From Synergistaceae bacterium (lineage in GTDB: Bacteria; Synergistota; Synergistia; Synergistales; Aminobacteriaceae), in assembly GCA_017446645.1 (NCBI GenBank), contig JAFSQO010000336.1, forward strand, positions 1 to 11,019: DNA of 11,019 bases, read 5' to 3'. A program made the translations under genes and the position numbers. Shown one piece after another: positions 1 through 7,300 of this stretch (its first letter is position 1; every line of letters begins with the position of its first letter). The notes below the pieces were generated by a model, which had not been told where the DNA came from, ran no database searches, and saw only the letters and a program-made list of their open reading frames with translations.

Positions 1-399
1 CATATCGACATCATGGTAACCGGAACTGACGAAATCGAAGGCTTAATCACAGCTGGCGACATAGTCCCGTTACTTGCTCTATGTGAGAAGAGAATGAAGC
101 GTTATCCTGATGTTGAATGCTCTGTAGAACTCGGCATTAACTCAGTGCTTGGCCCTGCAAGAGGTATCTTCGCAAAGAAGGGCACTCCCAAGGAAGCAAT
201 TGACGTTCTTGTTGCTGCTATCGAGAAGGCATCACAGGATCCTTCATGGCAGGCTTTCCTTGTTCAGGGCTGCTACGATGAGAGACCGGGCTTTGCCGGA
301 CCTGAAGAATACGCAAAGGCTTGCGAGGAAGACTACAAGTTACTCAGCGATTATCTCAAGGCTGAAGGCGTTATGAAGAAGGATTATTACTCTAAATAA
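1..399 (+). CDS. tctC: TctC-family tricarboxylate transporter solute-binding protein, 3' part
   Basis: This is the C-terminal 132 residues of a periplasmic solute-binding protein; the reading frame is open through base 1, so the start lies outside the window. In TctC (Bug family) proteins this part forms much of the second lobe and the ligand cleft. The visible pattern fits: an HIDIMVTG strand, an 'EGLITAGDIVPLLAL' segment matching the family's 'aGklr.Lav' region, a short ELGINSVLGPARGIFAKKGTP segment before the last helices, and a C-terminal helix with a conserved-looking EEYAKACEEDYK. It is followed by tctB and tctA in the usual order, which makes the call firm. Ligand identity cannot be read from this fragment; citrate is an inference from the citrate lyase genes downstream. 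A hairpin terminator sits just after the stop. Confidence 0.9.
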   Translation, partial: HIDIMVTGTDEIEGLITAGDIVPLLALCEKRMKRYPDVECSVELGINSVLGPARGIFAKKGTPKEAIDVLVAAIEKASQDPSWQAFLVQGCYDERPGFAGPEEYAKACEEDYKLLSDYLKAEGVMKKDYYSK

Positions 400-415
400 T
401 TTCACGCATTGTCGG

Positions 416-440
416 CGGGGTAAACTCTTGCCCCGTTTTT
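416..440 (+). terminator. Hairpin terminator/attenuator between tctC and tctB
   Basis: An 8-bp stem (CGGGGTAA at 416-423 with TTGCCCCG at 428-435, one G-T wobble) closes on a 4-base loop and is followed by five T. It lies 16 bases after the tctC stop and before tctB. A partial terminator here would let the abundant binding protein be made in excess over the membrane subunits, a common arrangement in transporter operons; that role is inference. Confidence 0.75.
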
Positions 441-482
441 GTTTGCTTATGATTGCATTACGAAAGGAGAGAAATTTTCACT

Positions 483-1013
483 GTGTTTGAATTAATCTGT
501 AACGTCTTGTTATGGCTGGGACTTCTCTATGCCTACTGTTTCAATGTATTAGAGGCTCCAATACCTGACAGGACTGCGAGAAATCCGTATACCCTGAAGC
601 CTGATATTTGGCCGAAAGCTATAATTATTCTGTTATTAATCTGTATCGCCATAAATATCATTAATATAATCCGCAAGAATAAAAATAACCCGGAGTTCTC
701 ACTTGACTCTTTATTAACTATCAGGGCCAGAATGTGCATAGGTATTGCCTTAGTACTTGCTGCCAGCTTTATTCTTGAACCTCTGGGCTACATGGTCACG
801 TGTTTTCTTGTCTTATTCTTTTATGGCCTTTTACTCGGTCAGACTCATGTAATCAGACTCGCATTCATGTCAGTGATCTTGACGCTTGTCCTGTATGTAG
901 TGTTCAGCGTCCTGTTATCCGTAAATCTTCCGAGAGGCACGATACCGGAATTGCGAAACTTCTCGCTCTATATTGAAAGCATCGTAGCTTCCGTAAAAGC
1001 TGCTATCATGTAA
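483..1013 (+). CDS. tctB: TctB-family tricarboxylate transporter small membrane subunit
   Basis: Small integral membrane subunit of the tripartite tricarboxylate transporter; it works with TctA in the inner membrane. I chose the GTG at 483 (176 aa): a GGAG/GAGAG element at 466-471 precedes it by about 11-13 bases, and the first helix starts directly after it. An in-frame TTG at 453 would add ten charged residues and would place the ribosome site inside the gene. The protein shows hydrophobic segments near residues 4-21, 45-63, 84-118 (probably two helices) and 125-147, and ends with the LPRG motif common in this family. Sequence conservation in TctB is low, so the call rests on size, topology and position between tctC and tctA. 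The stop overlaps the tctA ribosome binding site. Confidence 0.85.
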   Translation: MFELICNVLLWLGLLYAYCFNVLEAPIPDRTARNPYTLKPDIWPKAIIILLLICIAINIINIIRKNKNNPEFSLDSLLTIRARMCIGIALVLAASFILEPLGYMVTCFLVLFFYGLLLGQTHVIRLAFMSVILTLVLYVVFSVLLSVNLPRGTIPELRNFSLYIESIVASVKAAIM

Positions 1014-1029
1014 AGGAGGTCTAACAATC

Positions 1030-2526
1030 ATGACAACTTGGGAATTATTTGCAAACGGTTTCAGCGTCCTAATGGATCCTTACACTTTCATGATGGTAGT
1101 CTTTGCTATCGTAGTCGGCACGATTTTCGGAGCTTTACCCGGTGTCAGTGCAACAATGGCCGTAGCTCTGGGTCTGCCTTTCACTTACTCAATGCAGCCT
1201 ATACCCGCAATAGTCTTTCTCGTTGCTATATACTGCTCATCAATCACAGGAGGAAGTATCACTGCAATACTCTTCAAGATACCCGGTGTTCCTTCAAGTG
1301 CTCCAACGACATTTGACGGCTATCCTATGGCTCAACGCGGAGAGGCAGGCAAGGCTCTGGGTATAGCTCTGGGAAGCTCTGCAATTGGCGGTCTTGTCTC
1401 TGCTTTGGCAATGCTCACGCTTTCACCGCAATTAACTCAGGCTGCTTTGTCATTCAGTCCGTCTGATATATTTGCGATTACGTTCATGGGCTTGTCTATT
1501 CTCACGTGCCTTGACAGCAAGAATATCCTGAGAACCCTGATATCCGGCTTACTGGGTTTATTACTTGCCTGTGTCGGCCAGGATCCTATGTACGCAGTTC
1601 AGCGTCTGACGTTTGGAAGCGGCGAATTAATTGCAGGACTTGAGATGATACCGGTCTTAATAGGCATCTTCGCAGTTACAGAAGTCTTGAAGCAGACAAA
1701 GAAGCGCGACAAACTTGCAGCAGATCAGGGGACAGCAAGCGTCAACACAAAAATGCCTTCGTTCAAAGAATGGTGGGGCATTAAATGGCTGTTGGCACGC
1801 TGCTCTGTAATCGGCACGATAATTGGAATTTTGCCCGGTGCTGGAGCTACAATAGCGTCGTTCTTGTGCTATTCGAGTGAGACGAAATTATCTAAATATC
1901 CTGAGAAATTCGGGACTGGCATTATTGACGGTATTGCTGCCTCAGAGACTGCAAACAATGCTGCTACAGGCGGAGCTATGGTGCCGTTGCTTTCACTGGG
2001 AATTCCGGGAGGTAACGCTGCTGCCGTCATGATGAGTGCTCTTGTCCTGAAGGGTGTACAGTTAGGGCCGTTGCTTCTGGTCAATCAGCCGCAATATTTG
2101 AGCGCAACATTTGCCTCTATGGTCGTAACGAATATCTTGATGGTCGTCGTAGCTATCGGAATTGCTAAAGTATTTGCCCAGATTTTGGCCGTGCCTTACT
2201 CGTATTTAGGGCCGATTATAATAATGCTCGCTATTATTGGCTCCTATGCTACTAACATGAGCATTGCTGACGTGAAGATCATGGCTATTGCAGGCGTTAT
2301 CGGGTTAATAATCTCGGCGTGCCACTTCAACAGTGCTGCGTTAATTCTTGGCCTGGTTCTGGGAGTAATCTGTGAAGGGAACTTCAGCAGGGCTTACACG
2401 ATTTCACGCGCTAATCTGGTGAACATGTTCGCCAGACCTGTTGCCGGGACTTTAATGGTCATCAGCATTATCTTGCTGGTATGGCCGGTCGTCTCGCAAT
2501 TATTCAGAAAAAAGACAAACGACTAA
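1030..2526 (+). CDS. tctA: TctA-family tricarboxylate transporter large membrane subunit
   Basis: Large transport subunit (498 aa) of the tripartite tricarboxylate transporter. It forms the translocation path for a carboxylate delivered by the TctC binding protein, driven by an ion gradient rather than ATP in characterised members. The family signatures are clear: GALPGVSATMAVALGLPF near residues 34-51, then an SITGGSITAILFKIPG segment followed by a conserved FDGYPMAQRGEAGKALG near 95-111. A second, related GILPGAGATIASF motif occurs in the middle, followed by an ETANNAATGGAMVPLLSLGIPG region, as expected from the internal duplication of TctA. Length matches the family. An AAGGAGGT element at 1013-1020, 9 bases before the ATG, overlaps the tctB stop, so the two genes are probably translationally linked. 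A strong terminator follows. Confidence 0.97.
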   Translation: MTTWELFANGFSVLMDPYTFMMVVFAIVVGTIFGALPGVSATMAVALGLPFTYSMQPIPAIVFLVAIYCSSITGGSITAILFKIPGVPSSAPTTFDGYPMAQRGEAGKALGIALGSSAIGGLVSALAMLTLSPQLTQAALSFSPSDIFAITFMGLSILTCLDSKNILRTLISGLLGLLLACVGQDPMYAVQRLTFGSGELIAGLEMIPVLIGIFAVTEVLKQTKKRDKLAADQGTASVNTKMPSFKEWWGIKWLLARCSVIGTIIGILPGAGATIASFLCYSSETKLSKYPEKFGTGIIDGIAASETANNAATGGAMVPLLSLGIPGGNAAAVMMSALVLKGVQLGPLLLVNQPQYLSATFASMVVTNILMVVVAIGIAKVFAQILAVPYSYLGPIIIMLAIIGSYATNMSIADVKIMAIAGVIGLIISACHFNSAALILGLVLGVICEGNFSRAYTISRANLVNMFARPVAGTLMVISIILLVWPVVSQLFRKKTND

Positions 2527-2537
2527 TAATTAATGGC

Positions 2538-2575
2538 TTAGTGGGTAGCGAGTAACTGCCCACTAGTTATTTTTT
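2538..2575 (+). terminator. Rho-independent terminator of the tctCBA operon
   Basis: A 9-bp stem, AGTGGGTAG (2540-2548) with CTGCCCACT (2556-2564), one wobble and a 7-base loop, is extendable by a T-A and a T-G pair. It is followed by TTATTTTTT. The right arm overlaps the stop codon of the convergent DUF1810 gene. On the minus strand the hairpin has no good T tract, so it should act mainly for tctA. Confidence 0.85.
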
Positions 2576-2991
2576 CGCAGTAATTCAAGTGTCTGAGGGT
2601 CTTGTTTACCGTCAAAGAATTTGCATAATGCCTTGTGAAAGACTGAATTATCTTCACCTGACGCTATAGCAAACAACGTCATGCATGAATGCAATTTTAC
2701 GTCATCGAAGCCCATTATATTGCCAGCATTGCAATCTGTGAGAGCAAGTAGTGCCTGGGTTATCTCGATGAGCCTCGTACCTAATACAGGGTGAGCAAGG
2801 TAGCTTCTGGCCTCGTCAAGGTTCTCTATGCCGTAATCGTATGAACGTGATGACCTGCCAAGCCCCCGGAGCTGCGGGAATATGTACCAGATCCAGTGGC
2901 CTCGCTTCTCGCCTGAACGTATTTCACTGAGTGCCGTGTCGTAGTTGTATTTCTGAGCTTCTACAAATCTTTCGAGATCATAGTCTTTCAT
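2563..2991 (-). CDS. DUF1810 family protein
   Basis: A 142-residue soluble protein of the DUF1810 family, whose biochemical role is not settled. The family signature is easy to see: an N-terminal DLERFVEAQ, then RGHWIWYIFPQLRGLGRSS, then YGIENLDEARSYLAHPVLGTRL, and a later helix MTLFAIASGE with a terminal FFDGKQDPQTLELL. I place the start at the ATG at 2991. On the minus strand an AAAGGA lies 9-10 bases before it, and this AAAGGA would fall inside the coding region if the in-frame ATG at 3009 (six residues earlier) were used. The gene is transcribed towards tctA and away from the exporter genes, so it is probably a single-gene unit unrelated to either operon. Confidence 0.88.
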   Translation of the reverse strand: MKDYDLERFVEAQKYNYDTALSEIRSGEKRGHWIWYIFPQLRGLGRSSRSYDYGIENLDEARSYLAHPVLGTRLIEITQALLALTDCNAGNIMGFDDVKLHSCMTLFAIASGEDNSVFHKALCKFFDGKQDPQTLELLRKNN

Positions 2992-3055
2992 GATAAAATT
3001 TCCTTTCATGTTATATTATGCTATATCATGTTACAAAATTTCTTTATGTTATATT

Positions 3056-3061
3056 ATTATA
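3056..3061 (-). promoter_or_regulatory. Possible -10 element for the DUF1810 gene
   Basis: The minus strand reads TATAAT here within a very AT-rich stretch (3010-3080). The hexamer 17 bases upstream (GTGAAT) matches the -35 consensus at only three positions. The position would give a leader of about 60 bases. AT-richness alone makes such matches likely, so this is tentative. Confidence 0.3.
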
Positions 3062-3074
3062 TACACATTCATAA

Positions 3075-3080
3075 TATAAT
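3075..3080 (+). promoter_or_regulatory. Possible -10 element for the exporter gene pair
   Basis: A perfect TATAAT lies 45 bases before the TTG start at 3125, but no good -35 hexamer sits 16-18 bases upstream. It is followed by a purine-rich leader (a GAGAGAGAG run at about 3103-3111) ending in the ribosome binding site. Tentative for the same reason as the opposing element. Confidence 0.3.
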
Positions 3081-3124
3081 TCACGACATAGACATAGAGA
3101 TAAGAGAGAGAGGGATAGAGAACT

Positions 3125-3925
3125 TTGCTGCTGACACATGAAGAACGCCCTGAACTGCTTGAGTGCCTGCTCGATATGGGAGAGATCTTGCTGGAGAACG
3201 GAGCCGAGATTTCCCGTGTCGAAGATACTTTAGTGTGGACTGGCAAGGCTTACGGAGCAAAACAAGTTGACGCATTTGTAATTACCTCGATAATTATCTT
3301 GAGCATTGAATTCGCTGATCCTCGTAATCCGGAATTAGAGTTAGAGGCATTGACAGGAACCCGAAGGATTTACTCAAGCACGGGAACATATTTTCACAAG
3401 ATAGAAGAAATTAACTCACTTAGCCGCAAGATTTGCAGTGAGCGTATTTACCTGCACGAATTCCGCTCTTCACTGAATGAGATTGCAGCAATGACCAAGA
3501 ACGATAATTTAGTGACATTCGGAGGTGTTATAGCTGCCGGAAGTTTCGCAGTATTTTTCGGCGGCTCCCTGAATGACGGGGTAGTTGCTTCACTCTTTGC
3601 TGTTATGATTACGGCTTTGCAAAATAAGCTCGGTCATACCCAAGTCAACACTTCAGCTTCAAATTTGCTTATCTCGCTGATCACTGGCCTGTGCGTCGGC
3701 TTTCTGGGTAAGGTTTTTACTGTCCTTCACGTTGATAAAATCTTAATTGGTGACATAATGCTTTTAGTGCCCGGTCTGGCAATGACTAACTCAGTCCGAA
3801 ATATTCTCGTCGGGAATACTATATCAGGAATTATAAGACTAATCGAGAGCTTCATCTGGGCGTTGGCTCTTGCAGGAGGCATCATGACGGCAATGATTAT
3901 TGTTGAGACGGTGATTAGACCATGA
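3125..3925 (+). CDS. yjjP: ThrE/YjjP-type exporter, large subunit (DUF1212)
   Basis: The 266-residue large half of a split threonine/serine exporter-family transporter. It has a cytoplasmic N-terminal domain of about 125 residues with the family motif NGAEISRVEDT (residues 25-35), then about five membrane helices (near 129-147, 150-165, 178-198, 205-220 and 241-262). The PGLAMTNSVRNILVGNTISG block at 216-235 is the most conserved part of the family. In Corynebacterium the fused homologue ThrE exports threonine and serine; in E. coli the split YjjP-YjjB pair has been linked to succinate export. Which substrate applies here is not readable. The TTG start is supported by AGGGA at 3111-3115, 9 bases upstream, and no ATG lies near the N-terminus. 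The last four bases overlap the next gene (ATGA). Confidence 0.88.
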   Translation: MLLTHEERPELLECLLDMGEILLENGAEISRVEDTLVWTGKAYGAKQVDAFVITSIIILSIEFADPRNPELELEALTGTRRIYSSTGTYFHKIEEINSLSRKICSERIYLHEFRSSLNEIAAMTKNDNLVTFGGVIAAGSFAVFFGGSLNDGVVASLFAVMITALQNKLGHTQVNTSASNLLISLITGLCVGFLGKVFTVLHVDKILIGDIMLLVPGLAMTNSVRNILVGNTISGIIRLIESFIWALALAGGIMTAMIIVETVIRP

Positions 3926-4353
3926 CCAGAGAAATTATTTTGCAGTTACTCACGGCATTTACAGGCTCATTTGGTTTTGCGTTATCTTTCGGGATCCGTA
4001 CGGCTCACTCACTTTATGCAGCATTCGGCGGCTTTCTCTCGTGGGCAGTGTACTTGACAGTTCACGGCTTGAGCAATAATGAATTCCTCGCATGTCTTGC
4101 AGCTTCCATAATTGCTATGACATACTCTGAAATCATGGCCAGGCTGCGAAAATCTCCTGCTACGGTGTTCATAATAATCGCCATAATTCCCCTTGTGCCC
4201 GGAGGCTCGTTATATTATGCGATGAGTAATGCAGTCATGGGAAATTCAGAAATGGCAGAGTTCTACGCTAATCAGACGTTAATATGGGTTCTTGCAATTT
4301 CTGCGGGAATAAGTTTTGTAACTGCAATACACGAATTGCGTTCCCGTAAATAG
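3922..4353 (+). CDS. yjjB: ThrE/YjjB-type exporter, small subunit (DUF3815)
   Basis: The 143-residue small half of the split exporter, corresponding to the C-terminal domain of fused ThrE proteins. It is almost entirely hydrophobic, with four to five helices. The diagnostic stretch is RKSPATVFIIIAIIPLVPGG at residues 76-95, followed by SLYYAM, as in YjjB proteins. The ATG overlaps the stop of the larger subunit, so the two are translationally coupled and should be made in equal amounts to form one membrane complex. It lies 88 bases before citD with no terminator-like hairpin between, so read-through from the exporter pair into the citrate lyase genes is possible. Confidence 0.87.
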   Translation: MTREIILQLLTAFTGSFGFALSFGIRTAHSLYAAFGGFLSWAVYLTVHGLSNNEFLACLAASIIAMTYSEIMARLRKSPATVFIIIAIIPLVPGGSLYYAMSNAVMGNSEMAEFYANQTLIWVLAISAGISFVTAIHELRSRK

Positions 4354-4441
4354 TGCGCGAAAAAGTTCATTGTGCTAGAATTAGTTCAAGTTTCCACGAC
4401 ACAAAAATTTCACGATTTATTTACTGGAGGTGTTTGTTCAA

Positions 4442-4750
4442 ATGGAGTTAAAAGCGGTAGGGACTGCCGGAACTCTTGAGTCAAGCGATGTAATGATAAC
4501 ACTTGAACCCAAAGACAGCGGCGGTATCGACTTAACCCTTGAAAGCTCTGTTATCAACCAGTACGGAAGGCAGATTAAAGCCCAAGTTCTGGCCTCACTC
4601 GAAAGACTCGGAGTGAAGAATGCAAAAGTCATAGTCAACGACCACGGCGCATTGGACTGCACAATCAAGGCTCGTGTAGAGTGCGCATTTTACAGGGGCT
4701 GTCAGTGCGACATGGACGGCAAATTTGACTGGGGAGGAGTGATTAGATAA
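4442..4750 (+). CDS. citD: Citrate lyase acyl carrier protein (gamma subunit)
   Basis: A 102-residue acyl carrier protein of citrate lyase. It carries the phosphoribosyl-dephospho-CoA prosthetic group whose acetyl thioester is swapped for citrate during the lyase cycle. The ATG at 4442 puts the serine of the AGTLESSDVMI motif at position 14, the modified serine of characterised CitD proteins. This and the GGAGG at 4426-4430 (11 bases upstream) favour it over an in-frame GTG at 4430 that overlaps the ribosome site. The family's later ALDC motif is also present (DHGALDCTIKARVECA). The C-terminus after residue 85 is unusual in having two close cysteines (RGCQCD). The stop overlaps the citE start by one base (TAATG). 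Confidence 0.95.
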   Translation: MELKAVGTAGTLESSDVMITLEPKDSGGIDLTLESSVINQYGRQIKAQVLASLERLGVKNAKVIVNDHGALDCTIKARVECAFYRGCQCDMDGKFDWGGVIR

Positions 4751-5667
4751 TGAGTTTACCCAGACCAAAGCCAGAGAGATTCAGGCTCAGACGCACAATG
4801 ATGTTCATGAATGCCCAGAAGCCCGGCCTAATCAAAGACGCTTATATTTACGGCGCAGACTCGATTATGCTTGACCTGGAAGACGCTGTTGCAGAGAACC
4901 AGAAGGACAGCGCACGCTTCTCACTCTATCACGCCCTCAAGGAAATCGATTACGGCGACACAGAAGTAATCGTGAGAATTAACGGCCTTGACACTCCTCA
5001 CTGGAAAGAAGACATAAGGGTGTGTGTAGCAGGCGGCTGTGACGGAATCAGAATCGCAAAGACTGAAAGCGCACAGGACGTTAAGACAGTTGACGAAGCA
5101 GTAACAGAGGCAGAAAAAGAATTCGGCGTAGAAGTCGGACGTACGCTATTAATGGCAGCACTTGAATCTCCTAAAGGCGTACTCAATGCCTACGAGATTT
5201 GCCAGGCTTCACCCAGATTGTTCGGTGTAGCTTTATCTGGAGGCGATTATCGCAAGTGTATGCAGGTAAAAGTCATTCCCGGCGGTATAGAAATGCTCTT
5301 CGCAAGGGGCTTAATGCTCAATGCAGCACGTGCAGCCGGAATTCAGTGCTTCGATACTGTATTCACGAACCTGAACGATGATGAGGGCTTCAGGGCAGAA
5401 GTCAAGCAGAATGTAGAGATGGGCTTTGACGGCAAGTCATTAATCAACCCGAAACAAATCCCGATAGTACATGAAATGCTTGCTCCTACTCAGAAAGAAA
5501 TCGCAGAAGCTGAAAAGATAGTACGCGCTTATCGTGAACATGCAAGTGAAGGTGTCGGAGTCTTCACTCTTGACAACGGCAAAATGATAGACATCGCTTT
5601 TGTACCTGGTGCAGAAAGAGTCATCAAGTTAGCAAAAGCCAGCGGAATTTACGAGGGGGATCTTTAA
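4750..5667 (+). CDS. citE: Citrate lyase beta subunit (citryl-ACP lyase)
   Basis: A 305-residue cytoplasmic TIM-barrel enzyme that cleaves citryl-ACP to oxaloacetate and acetyl-ACP. Visible motifs are LDLEDAVAE (41-49), VRING (75-79), the ALESPKG region with Glu139, the ALSGGDY region with Asp166, and INPKQIPIV (232-240). Glu139 and Asp166 are the likely magnesium ligands by analogy with the family. The motif usually reads G-E-D-Y just before the second ligand; here Glu is replaced by Gly (G165), while the Asp is kept. The loop that follows (RKCMQVKVIPGGIEMLFARG) still ends in the usual E-x-L-F-A-R. Length and position between citD and citF make the assignment secure. A GGAGG at 4734-4738 serves as the ribosome site inside the end of citD. 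Confidence 0.93.
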   Translation: MSLPRPKPERFRLRRTMMFMNAQKPGLIKDAYIYGADSIMLDLEDAVAENQKDSARFSLYHALKEIDYGDTEVIVRINGLDTPHWKEDIRVCVAGGCDGIRIAKTESAQDVKTVDEAVTEAEKEFGVEVGRTLLMAALESPKGVLNAYEICQASPRLFGVALSGGDYRKCMQVKVIPGGIEMLFARGLMLNAARAAGIQCFDTVFTNLNDDEGFRAEVKQNVEMGFDGKSLINPKQIPIVHEMLAPTQKEIAEAEKIVRAYREHASEGVGVFTLDNGKMIDIAFVPGAERVIKLAKASGIYEGDL

Positions 5668-5669
5668 TC

Positions 5670-7244
5670 ATGAAAAACGCAGTAGGTAGAGAGATACCCG
5701 CAGAAGCATTAGCAATAGAGTTAAAGAACGGCAGGAAATACGAGCCGTATCAGGGCAAAGGCTATCGTGACGGCAAATACATCAAGAAAGCCGGACCGAC
5801 TACGAAGATCTACGAAAATCCCCAGGAGAGCAAAATTCTCCCTTCAATTCGTGATGCAGTAATCGCCTGCGGAATTAAAGACGGCATGACGGTTTCATTC
5901 CACCATCATTTCAGAAACGGTGATTATATCGTCAACATGGTCATGAAGGAAATAGTAGCTCTTGGGATTAAAGACATCACTATAGCTGCTTCAAGTCTCG
6001 GTGATGCCCATGACCCAATCGCAGAGTATATCGAGCAGGGCATAGTTACAGGCATTCAGACTTCAGGAATTCGCGGCAAAATGGGCGATGTTGTCTCTCA
6101 CGGAAAACTCAAGACCCCGGCAATATTGCGCTCTCACGGCGGAAGAGTCAGAGCCATTGAAGAAGGAGACGTTCACATTGATGTAGCCTTTATCGGTGCT
6201 CCGACTTCTGATGAATACGGCAATGCAAGGGCACTCGGAGGCAAGGGCGATTGCGGAGTGTTGAGCTATGCAGTAGTTGACTCAGAGTACGCTGACAAAG
6301 TCGTAGTTATCACGGATACACTCGTGCCTTATCCCAATTTCCCGCCCAGCATTCACGGTGTAAACGTTGACTATGTCGTGAAAGTTGACGAGATAGGCAA
6401 CCCAAAGAAAATCGCGTCGGCTGCTGCAAGAATGACCCAGAACCCCAGAGACCTGATGATGGCCGAAAACACTGCGAAAGTCATAGCTGCATGTCCCTGG
6501 TTCAAAGAGGGCTTCTCGTTCCAGACAGGAGCAGGCGGGCCTTCACTGGCAGTTAATCGCTTCCTTGAGCCTTTAATGGACGCTAAGGGAATTAAAATGT
6601 CCTGGGCAATCGGAGGCATTACAGCGGCAATCTGTGAGCTTCAGAGAAAGGGCAAAGTCGGCAAAATTATCGATGTTCAGGACTTCGACACAGGAGCAAT
6701 CGAGGACATCCGCACTAATCCCAATCACTACGAGATGACTGCAAGCGAATACGCTAACCCGGCAAATAAAGGCGCGTTCGTGAATAAACTTGACTTCGTT
6801 GTTCTGGCTGCCCTTGAGGTCGATATTGATTTTAACGTTAATGTCATCACAGGCTCTGACGGAGTTTTGCGCGGAGCACCAGGCGGACACCCTGACACTG
6901 CGGAAGGTGCAAAGTGCTGTGTCATAGTTACGCCCCTGACACGCGGCAGAATGGCTACGATCTGCGAACATGTCGTTACTGTAACTACTCCGGGTGACTG
7001 CGTTGATGTAGTCGTTACGGATTACGGTACGGCTGTAAACCCGAACAGACCCGATATTATCAAGGCACTCGATGATGCAGGAATTAAGCACGTTCCCATT
7101 AAAGAACTTCAGGAGAAGGCATACTCTTTAGTCGGTACACCTGATGACCTCCAGTGGAAGGACAAAGTTGTAGCAATTCTTGAGGCTCGTGACGGGACAA
7201 TTCTCGACGTAGTAAAGGAAATTAAGCCCTACGAAGATAAATAA
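5670..7244 (+). CDS. citF: Citrate lyase alpha subunit (citrate:acetyl-ACP transferase)
   Basis: A 524-residue alpha subunit that exchanges acetyl-ACP for citryl-ACP, the first step of citrate cleavage. Length is close to the roughly 510 residues of enterobacterial CitF. Characteristic segments are SFHHHFRNGDY (76-86), GKMGDVVSHGKL (136-147), FQTGAGGPSLAV (284-295), GSDGVLRGAPGGHPDTAEGA (395-414) and VTDYGTAVNPNRPD (449-462). The start is supported by AGGGGGA at 5654-5660, 9 bases upstream, and the gap from citE is only two bases, so D, E and F form one translational unit. No citC, citX or citG follows; the next gene is convergent, so the activation enzymes must be elsewhere or upstream. Confidence 0.96.
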   Translation: MKNAVGREIPAEALAIELKNGRKYEPYQGKGYRDGKYIKKAGPTTKIYENPQESKILPSIRDAVIACGIKDGMTVSFHHHFRNGDYIVNMVMKEIVALGIKDITIAASSLGDAHDPIAEYIEQGIVTGIQTSGIRGKMGDVVSHGKLKTPAILRSHGGRVRAIEEGDVHIDVAFIGAPTSDEYGNARALGGKGDCGVLSYAVVDSEYADKVVVITDTLVPYPNFPPSIHGVNVDYVVKVDEIGNPKKIASAAARMTQNPRDLMMAENTAKVIAACPWFKEGFSFQTGAGGPSLAVNRFLEPLMDAKGIKMSWAIGGITAAICELQRKGKVGKIIDVQDFDTGAIEDIRTNPNHYEMTASEYANPANKGAFVNKLDFVVLAALEVDIDFNVNVITGSDGVLRGAPGGHPDTAEGAKCCVIVTPLTRGRMATICEHVVTVTTPGDCVDVVVTDYGTAVNPNRPDIIKALDDAGIKHVPIKELQEKAYSLVGTPDDLQWKDKVVAILEARDGTILDVVKEIKPYEDK

Positions 7245-7257
7245 GCAAGTGAATTTT

Positions 7258-7300
7258 CTCCCCTTAAGCGATTAACTCTAATTCTTAGGGGGAGTTATTT
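7258..7300 (+). terminator. Terminator after citDEF
   Basis: An 11-bp stem, CTCCCCTTAAG (7258-7268) with CTTAGGGGGAG (7284-7294), one T-G wobble, has a 15-base loop and is followed by TTATTTTAA. The stop codon of the convergent minus-strand gene lies in the loop (7278-7280). On the minus strand the stem is followed by AAAATTC rather than T, so it is directed against citF transcripts. Confidence 0.8.

Noticed and set aside
3097..3120. GAGA-rich tract before the exporter pair, considered as a simple repeat or a phase-variation tract
   Set aside because: The run of perfect GA units is too short and lies before the start codon; it is better explained as a purine-rich ribosome loading region.
4354..4441. 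Search for a citD promoter in the 88-base gap after yjjB
   Set aside because: TAGAAT and other AT-rich hexamers occur but none has a fitting -35; the inverted TTGTG/CACAA is too weak to call an operator.
6573..7091. 172-codon open frame on the minus strand inside citF
   Set aside because: It lies wholly antisense to a clear citF with intact motifs, and its translation has low-complexity Cys/Ser-rich content with no recognisable domain.
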